This document shows positions 22,143-33,066 of a stretch of DNA of 64,000 nt, piece after piece. The notes below the pieces were generated by a model. That model did no database searches and was not told the DNA's origin. It saw only the letters and a program-made list of their open reading frames with translations. Both the position numbers and the translations under genes were made by a program. The DNA is from Cepaea nemoralis (lineage: Eukaryota > Mollusca > Gastropoda > Stylommatophora > Helicidae): positions 124,001-188,000 of the forward strand of contig JACEFZ010013251.1 of assembly GCA_014155875.1 (NCBI GenBank), in the 5' to 3' direction. How positions within the stretch are numbered: position 1 is the stretch's first letter; each line of letters starts with the position of its first letter.

Positions 22143-22815
22143 AAAGTCCGACATGTCGACATGATAAGGATGCTTGAAGATCTACAAATTGATGGAAAAG
22201 ACCTTAGGCTTGTAAAAAAAAAACATATATTGGAAACAACAAGCTGCCATCAGAATTGATAATGAAGTAGGTCAATATCAGCCTATTAAAAGAGGTGTGA
22301 GACAAGAATGTGTAATGTCACCAGATTTGTTTTCCCTGTACAGTGAAAATATTTTCAGAAATATAGAAGATATGGAAGGAATCAAGATTGGGGAAGATGC
22401 ATCAATAACATTATATATGCAGATGATACAGTGAGATTTGCAGACAATGAACAGGACCTGCAACATTTAGTATATGCGGTTGTTGCACACAGTGAACAAC
22501 TAGGATTAGAATTGAATAGTAAGAAGACACAGATTATGTTTTTTTTTTTTTTTTTGCATATCCTTTATAGGACATCGCTGTCAATAGCAGCATCTTTCAG
22601 CTGTCTGTTGATTTCTTGGCAAGATTACGCTCAGTAGTTTGCCATTGCTTTCTGAGCGGCCGGCTCAGTATCCCGCAAGTCACCAGCGGGGGTCGAACCG
22701 CTCCCAGTTCTCTCCCGCTACGAGACTCTGCGTGATAAACGGGATTACGGAGAAAGTGTTGTAACCCCTCAGCCAGAGAGACCGGCAAAGATTATGGTAG
22801 TCACTGGGAAAAAGG
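22143..22815 (+). pseudogene. LINE-B reverse transcriptase fragment, SINE-split
   Basis: Encodes RMLEDLQIDGKDLRLVK, RGVRQECVMSPDLFSLYSEN and IIYADDTVRFADNEQDLQ, so the YADD box is intact, but frames are shifted (an A run at 22217, a base loss near 22398). A SINE-1 copy (22556-22788) splits it within AGATTATG, and at about 22815 the second C-rich/G-rich retroposon begins. LINE-B resumes at 24756. Confidence 0.82.
22539..22788 (-). mobile_element. tRNA-derived SINE-1, copy b, with 8-bp target duplication
   Basis: Sense strand runs right to left: tRNA-like head at 22788, GGTTCGACCC B box near 22690, core GCAATGGCAAACTACTGAGC, and a poly(A) tail seen as T16 at 22539-22555. The target duplication AGATTATG is at 22531-22538 and 22789-22796. 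The paralogous LINE-B at 57285-57320 lacks the SINE and is the empty site. Confidence 0.9.
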
Positions 22816-23553
22816 AACGAACGAACGAACGAACGAACGAACTTTATTTACAAAGGGTAACAAATTGGGCACGCAGGCCCGTCTTACATTCGGCCCTTCC
22901 AATCACTCATCTTCATTCATCAGTGCATAGTGCATTCACATAGAAAAGAAACATTGTTAAATGAATGTTGTAAACATAAACAATGCATGTTACCATGTAA
23001 TGAGACATATCCCGCACCCACCCACCCATCACATATCCATCAGCGTGTCCCCCCCCCCCCACACACACACATCCACCACCCAACCACGCACATACCCAGA
23101 GGAACATTCATTCCCCCATCCATCCACCCATCCCCCAACCCACACACATTCCCACATACACCATCTCCCCATTCACACACACACACATCTCCCACCCACC
23201 ACACATCTGACATCCACCCACACACAAACCGAGGCACACATGCATGCATCCACCCACCCATCACCCACCCACACATACCCCCATCTTCACAATCTCCCCA
23301 CCCACACGCACATCCTCCACCCATCCCATAACCTACCAACACTCACCCATCCACATATCCTTTACCACCCACCCACACACCCCAACCACTCAGCCAAACA
23401 CACATCCCCCAAACACATATCCAACGCCCACACACACATATTCCCGCCAACTCATATATCCAGCACCTACCCACGCACAAATCACGCACCCACCCACACA
23501 TCCCCCACTTACACACATCCCCCAAACACAAATTCTCCCAACCATACATTCCG

Positions 23554-23616
<63 letters not shown>

Positions 23617-24755
23617 CCCCATCCACCCTCAACCTACACACACTCACCCTCCCACACATCCTCCTCTCACCCACTCGCCAACCACCCCCTCCCCCGATCT
23701 AACATCCCCAATCACACATCCCTTAACTACACATCTCACCACCCATGCACTCACAAACACACATCCCCCCACCCATACAAACATCCCCATCCACCAACAC
23801 ATTTCTCATTCAAAAACGCACACCTCCCACTAACACAAACCCCACCACCCACATATACCTGACCCACACACATGCGCCACTCATACACATCTTCCCACCC
23901 ACACACACATATCCCACCCATACACTCATCTCTCACACACATCCACCCACTCATGTACTCATCCATCAAACAATCAAGCCCACACATAACCCACCCACCC
24001 ATCAACACATACACCTCTCATCTACCTCCCACCCACACACACCCCAAACACCCAGCAAAACACATATCCCCCACCCTCACACACAGCCTTCTACTAGCCG
24101 CATATCCCACACCTCACCCACCCCTCTCACATCTCCCCTCCCACACAACATCCCACCCATAATCACATTCCGCCACACACACACATCACCCAACATGCAT
24201 TCTCCTACACATCCCTGCCCACACATCTCTCACCCACACACACACACACACACATCTTCTCACCCACACACGCAAAATCTACGAAAATCTACCTACGAAA
24301 ATCCTCGTCACCCACATATACATCCTTCACCCACTAACATTTGCCCCATCCACACTCACACACTCCCACCAACACAGACATATCCCATTCACAGACACAC
24401 CCCACACCCATCCCCCACACCCATTACACACCCATCCCCCAACCCACACATATCTCCCACACACCCATTCACCCACCCAAATACACATTCCCTACCCACA
24501 CCCCCAACCCACCAACACCCACATACTGGCAACCATCCTCCCTAATATCCCCACCCACCCACACATCCCTCACATACACAAACATCCCCCACCGACCACA
24601 CATCCCTGCACCCATCCACACGTCACCCATCAACCCATACACATCCCCCACAAACAACCCCTCCACACATACATTCCCCACACCCCCACATACACACATC
24701 CCTCACATACGCACCCACACACACATCCTCACATCTAGACACATACATGATGCCC
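22816..24755 (-). mobile_element. C-rich/G-rich retroposon, copy 2
   Basis: Same plan as copy 1 but with a (GTTC)n tail (GAAC x6 at about 22820-22843), AATAAAG, a full LINE-A-like 3' end including ACGGGCCTGCGTGCCCAA, a 110-bp unique part and 1.75 kb of CCCACCCACACAT-type repeats with a long (CA)n at 23558-23614. The distal end is CACATCTAGACACATACA. It interrupts LINE-B: TCACTGG precedes the tail and is repeated after the far end at about 24762, giving a target duplication of roughly 10-20 bp blurred by mutation. Apparent ORFs on both strands are repeat translation. Confidence 0.8.
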
Positions 24756-24858
24756 AGATGATCACTGGAACTAATACACAATGTGATATACTAGTTAATG
24801 GGCATATTCTTAAGCAAGTGAATCGGTACATTTATCTCGGAACAGTCATAACATCTGT
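24756..24858 (+). pseudogene. LINE-B continuation after the retroposon
   Basis: Encodes NGHILKQVNRYIYLGTVITS, the LINE-B motif that follows the SINE/retroposon insertion point in the paralogous copy (57345-57405). It ends abruptly at LINE-E. Confidence 0.85.
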
Positions 24859-24865
24859 TGGCACT

Positions 24866-25705
24866 TGTACCCACTCCTTTGGAGGTTCTAAGTCCACATA
24901 CCTTTTGAAGAATGTCTTCGGCTTGACCCATCCACGACCTTCCTCTTTTTAACCTGCTGTTCTTCACCTTCCTAATTACACTATGCAGTGGATGTTGTGT
25001 GTTTGCGTTAATTCTGAGGTAGGCACGTGCTCTGCAAATTTGTATTCTGTCTTCAATGGTTGGAAAATCAAGAAGGTAGCGCATCGTCCGGCATGCTGTA
25101 TCTCTTGTACATCCAAGAATAATACGCATAGCTTCGTTCTGTATCCTTTCCATCCTTTCTATTTGCTTACGGCTGAGAGTCAGGATGGCCATCGCATACT
25201 CAAAAACAGACATGACCAGCCCCTCGTATAGAAGACATAGATCGCGCTGCTCACAGTTTGCTGCCGCCATCACCCGCATCGCAGCAAAACCCCGCTTGGC
25301 CTTTGTTATCTCCTGGTCTATGTGCTCATTATAAGCAAGGCTTCGAACAGAACGTATCCCCAAGTAATTCATTGCCTGCGTTCTTTCCATAGTCTGGGAA
25401 CACAGATTTACCGTTGATGTCGGAGTGTTGACAATATGGTTATTCAAAGAGTGCCATGTCACTGTTGCCTTTGTTGGGTTGACCATTGTCCCAGCTTCAA
25501 CATAATAAGTACTTATGCGATTGAGTTCGGTTTGTAGTTCCACAGCAACCTGATCTCTATCCTTACCCTGACGATACACTAAAACATCGTCGGCATATGA
25601 CAGTGTCCTCCCCGGTCCAGTAATTTGCTCGATGGTGATTCTCACAGGGAAGCCGCTGAACTGCACCGGAGATAATGGTGATCCCTGTAGTAGGCCTAAT
25701 TAGGC
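24866..25705 (-). pseudogene. LINE-E reverse transcriptase C-terminal part
   Basis: The minus-strand frame shows LLQGSPLSPVQFSGFPVRI, the YADDVLVYRQG catalytic box, MNYLGIRSVRSLAYNEHID and a C-terminal DRIQICRARAYLRI. The order QGSPLSP then YADD then YLG is normal for I/Jockey-type RTs. It is 5' truncated within the palm near 25705 and its 3' end abuts LINE-B at 24860. The YADD box is intact. Confidence 0.78.
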
Positions 25706-25789
25706 CTTATCAGCCATCTTAGAACTCGCGACTCCATACTTTCACCACCACGGGATGAGATGAATGGGCAAACAACAACAAGAAACATT

Positions 25790-25905
25790 TAACTCTTTGG
25801 TTGTGGATTTTCTTCTTTAGTAATCTCTTTCCTTATAAGTAATGAACAAACGTGGTGGTAAAACGCATCCTTGTCTGAGGCTTGATTTTACTTGGAACCA
25901 AGTGC
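25790..25905 (-). pseudogene. LINE RT fragment
   Basis: A short minus-strand piece encodes QVKSSLRQGCVLPPRLF, an RT motif B (RQGCVLPP). Family not determined. Confidence 0.55.
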
Positions 25906-25934
25906 GACTGTCATTATTGCCTACAGACAGGGGT

Positions 25935-26105
25935 ATCATGAGCCCGAAAAATTAAGGTTCTTGTTTTTCTCCTTCTTGTGCAGTCGCCACGAAATGTGCA
26001 GGTTAGGGATCCATCGAATTACAGAGGATTTCAACCCGCGTCTCCCGAACGAGAGCCCGGCGTTCGAGTCACTCGGCTAGTCCCTGCCAAGTTGCACTAC
26101 CAGCG
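25935..26105 (-). mobile_element. tRNA-derived SINE-2
   Basis: Sense (minus) head: ACTAGCCGAGTGACTCGAA as A box, GCGGGTTGAAATCCT as B box about 45 bp later, as in a tRNA with a long variable arm. The body CGTGGCGACTGCAC and CCTTAAT.TTTCGGGCTCA recurs at 54793-54855. Confidence 0.6.
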
Positions 26106-26394
26106 GATATTCCCAGAACCAATCGGCACCAAGATGAATGGGAAAGTGCGGACCTGTGAGAGTTTATCTTCAAACGCTTGTTTATTCTTGCCCTACATTA
26201 TCACGTCTGAGATAACAGGTTGGTGCGGGTTTGTAAAAGTGTCAAACTTAACTATCTGCAACATCTAGTATATGTTATTGTTGTACAATGTCCTGGACTT
26301 ATGGTTGTAATGCCTGAGTTTACAGGTTGGTAAGATGACAATCGCAAAGGGAAAACGAGTGTTTGAAGTGCTAGATTGTTAGTAGTACTAGATA

Positions 26395-26812
26395 GAACCT
26401 GTATTTTTGTATAGATGTGAAACATGGACAATGAGCAATGAGCAGACAAGATGAAAAATCATCTAGTGGCAGTGGAGATATGGTTTCTGAGGAAAATGCA
26501 AAGAATATCATAACAGAAAGAAGTACCATTGAGCAAGTCATACAAGAGGCAAATGAAAACTGTAAACTGATTAGAGACATTAAACAAAGTCTATAGCAAT
26601 GTTTTTGGCATGTTATGAGAAGAAATAAACTATAAAGCTTTGTGAAAACAGGCAAGATTGGGGAGAAAAGGAGTAGGGGAAGGCAGAGAAGTAAATAGCT
26701 GGATAACTTGACAACATGGCGTGGTCAAGATAGGAACATAGTGTTGACCCACGACTCTGGTGATCGTGTAAGATTGCGAAAAATGACAGCCGATGCTTAT
26801 CGGCATGGTCAA
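26395..26812 (+). pseudogene. LINE-B 3' fragment
   Basis: Decayed coding sequence for the LINE-B C-terminus: positions equivalent to MSRQAEKHLMAVEMWFL, MQRI, NEDRKLIRNIRR and DSGDRVRLRKMTADAYRHGQ are recognisable in shifting frames. It ends in a (GAT)n tail. Confidence 0.72.
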
Positions 26813-26821
26813 TGATGATGG

Positions 26822-26894
<73 letters not shown>
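26813..26894. repeat. (GAT)n microsatellite, LINE-B tail
   Basis: Starts right after the LINE-B end codons. The frames on the minus strand that read poly-Ser or poly-Ile are repeat translation only. Confidence 0.9.
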
Positions 26895-27084
26895 TAAGAT
26901 GGTGTGGGTTTGTGTGTGTATACTGTCAAAGTTAACTGTCTGCACCAGCTAGCATATGCTGCTACTGTACACTGTCATGGAATTGTTTGTCATGTCCGAG
27001 GTACTGTGTACTATAGCTCACACACAGAACACTATAAAGCTGAGAGGAATAATGCCATGACACGGTTCTGGCCGTTGTTTGTTT

Positions 27085-29060
27085 TTAAATGATATATCCA
27101 TCCATACCAATAAGCGTGGGCGGTTATGTTTTGCCGCCTCACTCGATCACCAGAGTCGTGGATCAGTTCAGTGTTCCTATCCCGACCATGCCACGTGGCC
27201 AAGCCATCCAGGTATTTACTTCTCGGTCTTCCCCTTGGTCTGTTCCCTTTGATCTTGTCAGTTGTCACCAAGTTCTCCAATTCATTTCTTCTCATAACAT
27301 GCCCAAAAATTTTTTGACTGTATACGTCTAATGACTCTAATCAGTTTACGATCTTCATTTGTTTTTTTGAAGAACATCTTCGTTGATTTTTCAGTTTGTC
27401 CGTGGTATTATTTGCATTTTTCTCAGAAACCACATTTCACAGCCATCAGATGTTTTATCAGCTTGTCTGCTTATTGTCCAACGCTTCACATCCTTACAAA
27501 AGTATAGGTTCTATGTTCAACACTCTTTTTCTCGTTTCAATTGATACCTTCTTATTGGTCAGTATGTTTTTAATCTAGTAACAGGCTACCTTCGCAATGG
27601 CAATTCTTGTTCTAATCTGTTCTAGGCATCTCCCATCAGATGTTATGACTGTTCCGACATAACTGTACCGATTGACTTGCTTAAGAATATGCCCGTTAAC
27701 TTGTATATTATATTGTGGTATTTCCTTCTTCCCAGTGACGATCATAATCTGTGTCATCTTGCTATTCAATTCTAACCCTAGTTGCTCCCTGTGTGCAACA
27801 ATCGCATCTACTAAATGTCGCAGGTCTTGTTCATTGTCTGCATTAAACACTGTATCATCTGCATATCTAATGTTATTGATGTATCTTCCCCCAATGTTGA
27901 TTCCTTTCATTTCTTCTATATTTCTGAAAATACTTCCAGTGTACAAGGAAAAAAGATCTGGAGACATTACACATCCCTGTCTCACACCTCTTTTAATAGG
28001 CTGATATTAACCTACATCATTATAAATTCTGATGTCAGCTTGTTGTTTCCAATGTATGTTTTTTAGAAGTCTAAGGTCTTTTCCATTAATTTGTAAATCT
28101 TCAAGCATCCTTATCATGTCGACATGTCTCACTTTATCGAAAGCCTTTGTGTAGTCAATAAAGCAAAGATATAGATCTTTGTTTACTTCTACAGAAAATT
28201 CTATTGCAGATCTGCAAGCATCTTCATCATGTTGACATGACTTACTTTATCAAAAGACTTTGTGTAGTCGATAAAGCAAAGATGTAAGTCTTTGTTTACT
28301 TCTATAGAACGTTCAATTAATGTTCTCAGTATACACAGCATTTACTGTACCCTTGCCTTCTACAAACCCACATTGTTCTTCTCCTATTTCAGGTTGTATT
28401 TTCTTCCTAACATTTTGCATAATAATTCTCAGCAAAATCTTCGTGATGTGGCTCATTATACTAATTGTTCGATGCTTATCACATTCCAATGCTCCTGATG
28501 TCTTCGGGATTGCAATAAAATAGAATTACATAATTCAGGAGGTATATCTCCAGTATCATATATTGCGTTCAGCAGTCTCGTGACTTAGTATATTCCATAT
28601 CTTCTAAGGCATTGATCATTTCTGTTGTGATGTTATCTGTATCCGGGGTCTTGCCAATTGTCATATGGTTAAGAGCATTCTGAACTTCCATCTTCAAAAT
28701 TGTCCTTTATTATTATTCCAATGATTATATTGTTCTTCTCTTGTATCATCATAAAGGTCTTTCACATAATCTGACCATGCATGTAAAACCTGATCTTGTT
28801 CTATTATGATTTTGCCATCTTTAGTTTTTAGGCATACCGTTGATGTGTGTGTATTTTTGTTAGTGATGTCATTAATACTTTTGTGCATTAATTTGGTATT
28901 CCCGGTGTCGTGTTGGTTGTCAATTTCCTTGCAGTTTTCCTCAAGCCGTGCTTCTTTTGCCTCTTTGCATAGCTTCCTAATTTTCCTGTGAATCTTTCCC
29001 TATTTTTCCTTGTTATTTTTGTTATTTCTTCTTATTTCCATGAGTTTTAAGATTACTTCC
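27085..29060 (-). pseudogene. LINE-B, minus-strand copy, broken
   Basis: From the C-terminal RRNELENLVTTDKIKGNRPR and ELIHDSGDRV (27100-27295) through RYADDTVFNADNEQ (about 27840) and RQGCVMSPDLF to the linker near 29050. YADD is intact but frames shift repeatedly. Positions 28104-28216 and 28217-28325 are a diverged tandem duplication of about 113 bp of the RT segment that reads IDYTKAFDKVRHVDM in the copy at 39212. Confidence 0.85.
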
Positions 29061-29912
29061 GTCATCCATTTCTTGCGTCATATTATCTTTATTTTTGGGA
29101 TGGTATTGTTTGGCCCTTAAAGAAGCAGAAGAAAGAAATAGAGGCTTGTGAGCGTACCAGACAGCATAATAATTGAAAGCTAAAGTTACCAACCCCGATT
29201 CGAACCTGTCACCTCCAAATGACGACATGGCCTTGTTGTAGGAACAAGTGTTCTTCAATGCATGATCGTAGGGCTGTCTAGCTGGTCATTATCAATGTAC
29301 ATTTGTGTAGTTTTTTAACGATAAGTTCAGATTGTGTTCTTTCTTTTATAAATCTTTCTGATAATGTCCTGAGATATGTTTATAGCGTTGTCTGTGTCGT
29401 TTCCCTCTACAAATCGAACATGGTTCATTACTAAGTTCTGGTTTAATTTTTTTTTCTTTCTCATAATTATTCTCAATAACAGTTTTGTCATGTGACTCAA
29501 GTGTTCATTGTACCAGACGACGATAATGGACAATATCATCACATGTTTACAAACAACTGAAAGAGTTAACAATCCTGTTTACAAACAATCTAACACGTTA
29601 CAGTATATGCTCGTCTTAACAAACTTAAATATGCAGTCTGATATGGTGTACGGAGGGAATGACACTTTATATATGAATTAGGTATCGGTGTGGATTCATA
29701 TCTGATCATTGGTTCAAGTCATGAACCCAGCTCTACCTTACCTGTATCTAAATATTAATCGCTTGTATGCCGAGCGATGCGACAGGTACAGTGTCACTAT
29801 TTACTAAAATTATGACTGCAACATCAGAAGTGAAAGTACATGTCGGCGTAATTTATTATCATAGATCCGACGTCTGGACAATAATCCCATAATAAGTATA
29901 TTATATAATAAT
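29061..29912. other. LINE-B remnant and tRNA-like B box
   Basis: 29327-29510 (minus) encodes SHMTKLLLRIIM and RFVEGNDTDNAINI, a diverged LINE-B RT piece. Near 29180 the minus strand has GGTTCGAATCG, a perfect pol III B box, with no convincing A box. The remainder is unassigned. Confidence 0.5.
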
Positions 29913-29923
29913 ACATATATACA

Positions 29924-30181
29924 ATAAAATGTTTTGCATATCGCTGTCAACATCGCTTTACAGGACATCGCTGTCAACATCAGCATCTTTCAGCTGTATG
30001 TTGATTTCTTGGCAAGATTACGCTCAGTAGTTTGCCATTGCTTTCTGAGAGGCCGGCTCAGTTATCCCGCAAGTCACCAGCGGGGATCGAACCGCTCCCA
30101 ACTCTCGCCCTGCTACGAGACTCTGCGTGATAAACGGGATTACGGAGAAAGTGTTGTAACCCCTCGGCTAGAGAGACCGGC
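29924..30181 (-). mobile_element. tRNA-derived SINE-1, copy c, with 11-bp target duplication
   Basis: Sense strand from 30181: head with GGTTCGATCCC B box, core GCAATGGCAAACTACTGAGC and CTTGCCAAGAAATCAAC, then an A-rich tail at 29924-29936. The target duplication ACATATATACA is at 29913-29923 and 30182-30192. A repeat of GACATCGCTGTCAACATC near the 3' end is local to this copy. Confidence 0.88.
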
Positions 30182-30192
30182 ACATATATACA

Positions 30193-30829
30193 GCATGTAC
30201 AAATTATAACTGCCCAAACTCACACGCGTACAACTGTTTCCTGACTTACACACTGTCCCCACGCACCGTGCGTCTGAAACTGTCGCCTTACTTCGTCATC
30301 GGTTTTCTCATGTATTCTAAGCGTCTGTTTAACTACGTCACACTTGTTTCTATACATATGTACAAACACTCATATCTATTTCATTCAGTCGCACACATTT
30401 CTAAATCCCCAATTCTGACTTCAGAACACGTCCTATCTCGTCGAAAGCTGAACTCACACTGTCCTTCGCTGTCTTCCGTTTTTCCTCCTGTCCGTTCCCT
30501 AACGTCGTTCACTCGTCACGGGTGATTTCCCCAGCTCTGTTATAGCCCACACGAATGGTCTGTCTCCCGAGTGAGCGTGTCTTTCTTCACTCATTCCCTT
30601 CGTGCTTGTCCCTGAGTTACCGTCTTAGTGATGTCTAGTCAACTATTGGATTAACTCATGTCTAACTTGTCATCCATGGTTGTCCTTATCTGTCATCTGT
30701 ATCTATTAACTCTTGTCCACTAATGCTATTCCAATGTGGAACTGTGATAGTTCAGCAACAAAGAATGTTTGGCCTACTATTGTTTTAACTGCGCCGTGTA
30801 ACCGTTTCATTACGTTTTTTTCTCAGCAG
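30193..30829. other. Unassigned, no gene recognised
   Basis: CT-rich on the + strand. A frame at 30268-30525 has no known motif. It may be LTR or UTR of a retroelement; no terminal repeats found. Confidence 0.35.
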
Positions 30830-31490
30830 GTCAGCAGACGAAACAATTATGTTTGGGGACCAATGATTCTAATAGGGTGGATTTAGATGGTTTTCAATGA
30901 CGATGTCGGAAAATATATCCATTAGATTGTAGAGTTTGGTTTCGGATGTCCAATTCTTCTTTTACTGTGTCATCGTAGCAAATCTTGCTAGCTCGAATAA
31001 GCAGGGTTCACACCAACCCACGCATATATTAGATAGGTGCAAAGCTAGTGAAGTTCAGGTGCTCGCACGTCCATGTTTCATTTCGATAGACTGCTCTTAC
31101 GATGTGCCATCCTCTTGATGTCTGATTAGGATGTCTAAGAACGATAAGGCGTCGTTGTGTTCGTGGACATTAGACAAAGACATGTTCATGTGAGTTTGGT
31201 AGCTGGCGGAGTGTAAGAATTCAGTTTGTTGTTTGGTGTGAATCTTATATCATGGCGGAGTGGAAGAATTCAGTTTGTTGTTTGGTGTGAATCTTATATC
31301 ATCCACATACCGGCTGTGTAGAGCCAGGTCCTTAATATTCTTGGCTCATAGTTCTACTAAGTGCGCCATAAAGATGTCCTAGCGGACTCCCCGTGGCCAC
31401 TCCGTCAATTTGGCGGAAAATGAATGTAATATTAAATGCGCATAGAGTAGTAGTTTATCCCGAGCTTGATGAACTCAGCAAGGGATGACA
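30830..31490 (-). pseudogene. Penelope-like element RT remnant
   Basis: Read on the minus strand: FRQIDGVATGSPLG (about 31424-31388), then SRYVDDIRFTPNNKL (about 31318-31270), then RASKICYDD and NGYIF in the thumb (30996-30915). QxDGVAxGSPLGP plus RYVDD plus a later NGY are the characteristic RT motifs of Penelope-like elements, not of LINE or LTR RTs. A 49-bp tandem duplication (31205-31253, 31254-31302) lies just after YVDD. No GIY-YIG endonuclease was found. The remnant is frameshifted. Confidence 0.72.
31205..31302. repeat. 49-bp tandem duplication in the Penelope-like remnant
   Basis: GGCGGAGTGTAAGAATTCAG onward is repeated with one substitution (GTGTAAG/GTGGAAG). Confidence 0.93.
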
Positions 31491-31504
31491 TTGTGTTTTT
31501 GTTG

Positions 31505-31650
31505 TGGTTATATGGAAGTGTTATACATGAAAATGTTGTTGTTACATGAAAGTGTTATAGTTACATGAACGTGTTATGGTTACATGAAAGTGATGTGGTT
31601 ACATGAGGTGTTATAGTTAGATGAAAGTGCTATGGTTATATGAAAGTGTT
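31505..31650. repeat. Short tandem repeat, about 20-bp units
   Basis: About seven degenerate units of GTTACATGAAAGTGTTATG. Confidence 0.85.
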
Positions 31651-31713
31651 AACAATATTGTCGCACCCCAGACACGGCCGACATGACGTACCTGTGTTGT
31701 GTGTATCTTTCAG

Positions 31714-31820
31714 GGGATCATGTCTCTGACCCCTGTAACAAAGACAGGAAGCATCCGGGAAATAGGACTGAAGAGTCGTGGGAAGACGCAACCGATACCT
31801 CCACTTGCAGTAATTGACAG
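31714..31820 (+). CDS. Host gene exon, third from last
   Basis: A pyrimidine-rich tract ending TTTCAG precedes it and CAG|GTGAGA follows it. The frame starting at the first base is open for 35 codons and ends with two bases (AG). Those two bases plus the first base of the exon at 34947 give an arginine codon, and that exon is open in exactly the matching frame. The encoded part contains TKTGSIREIGLKSRGKTQP and PPLAVID. It is low in cysteine, basic, and not part of any repeat I can see. The protein is not recognised. Exons before it are not identified; they need a donor in phase 0 and are probably outside the window or hidden in repeats. Confidence 0.7.
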
Positions 31821-33066
31821 GTGAGAGTTTCGTGGTCATCATCTTCATGTGTGTTGCTGCTAGTTGCTGTTAGACCTTCTAATGTGAGCACTCGTGTGTC
31901 GACTCAACCTGGCACATACCACATATTATACATAGGAGTAGTTTCCACTTTACGTGCTCATCGCATTACACTTCAGTTGTCCAGCTAAGTTTTCTTTTGC
32001 ATAGACAAAGATTTATGTGGAAATGCCTGCCTGTATTTGGGTGTTTTCTTTGGTCCAGCTCCTCAGTTACAGTTTGTGTTTGTTCAGGTTTCAGTAGCAG
32101 CTAAGCAACAGGCAACACCTCTCTGTAACTACCATATATTGCATGTGTGAGATCCTCTTCTGGAACTCTAGACTACAGGCTACAGAATCGAACCCTCTAC
32201 CAAATGGTTCAACTGCAGGCGCGTCTGTGCAAAACAGTTCCGATATATGAAGCCCATAAACAGGCACTCTCCCGTTGTGTATGCTTCACCTTGACACCGC
32301 GAGGTACAAGAGGAACAGGATGAGATAGGATGATGAGATTAGATGAGATGATCAGCGTTAGTTTTTATATAGTATCTCGTAGTCACCACTAGTTTACATG
32401 TATGAGTTTCAAACTTGGACTTTAAAAAAATCAGCTGACAAAGACCTATAAATATCAGCATCACAGAAGAGTATCAACAATTTACTAGACGATTAAAAAA
32501 AAAAAAGAGAAACAGATATATACAACAATAACTCAAAATTAACTCAGTGTGACTTCTGCAGTACGTACCTGACTAGACAATAAATCGTGCAACCTATTAT
32601 TTGTCTTCGTTATTCAAATATTAAGACATATGACAACGAGACATATGAAATATTAAAAATACTAAACAAAACGATAAATGACTTCAAAAGACAATCATGG
32701 ACGTGATGTATTGGGACAAGCGGAGAAGAAACAGACTACAATGTAATACGAAATCTTCTCGAGTACTTCCACTGATGTGGGGAAAGGTTCTAACCGTCGC
32801 TTATACTAGGTCACGAAAATGCCAGCTGTTACTACATGGCACTTCCTTGCATTCTGTTTCTGTCAATTCTTTATTGCCTGCTGTAGGGAAAGCTCTACTG
32901 TGATTTGCGGTCAACGCTGTTGTCGACTTCACATAACAGCGAAAGTCACAATGGTACAGAGGTGGCGTGATGGCTAATGAACGTTAGGGTGGTTCAGTAG
33001 GTCTGTATTTGAAACCTCCACAAGCATGCCATTTCGTGTGTGTGGTCGCATTGTTCTGACTCAGGC
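31821..33066. other. Intron, unassigned part
   Basis: No RT or ORF. Near 32955-33020 there is a tRNA-like stretch (GTGGCGTGATGGCTAATG and ATTTGAAACCTCC) that may be a decayed SINE. Confidence 0.4.

Larger units (their letters stand above)
20390..22540. repeat. Composite block, copy 1 of 2 (other at 55205)
   Basis: From GCCAGATGTC at about 20385 the sequence parallels 55201-57300: LINE-D fragment, a unique middle part, a (TTG)n run, a SINE-1 copy, 45-bp-type repeats and the start of a LINE-B copy occur in the same order and at the same spacing, with scattered substitutions and small gaps. The shared SINE position shows the block was duplicated as a unit or is a larger mobile element that carries these pieces. 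Confidence 0.85.
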
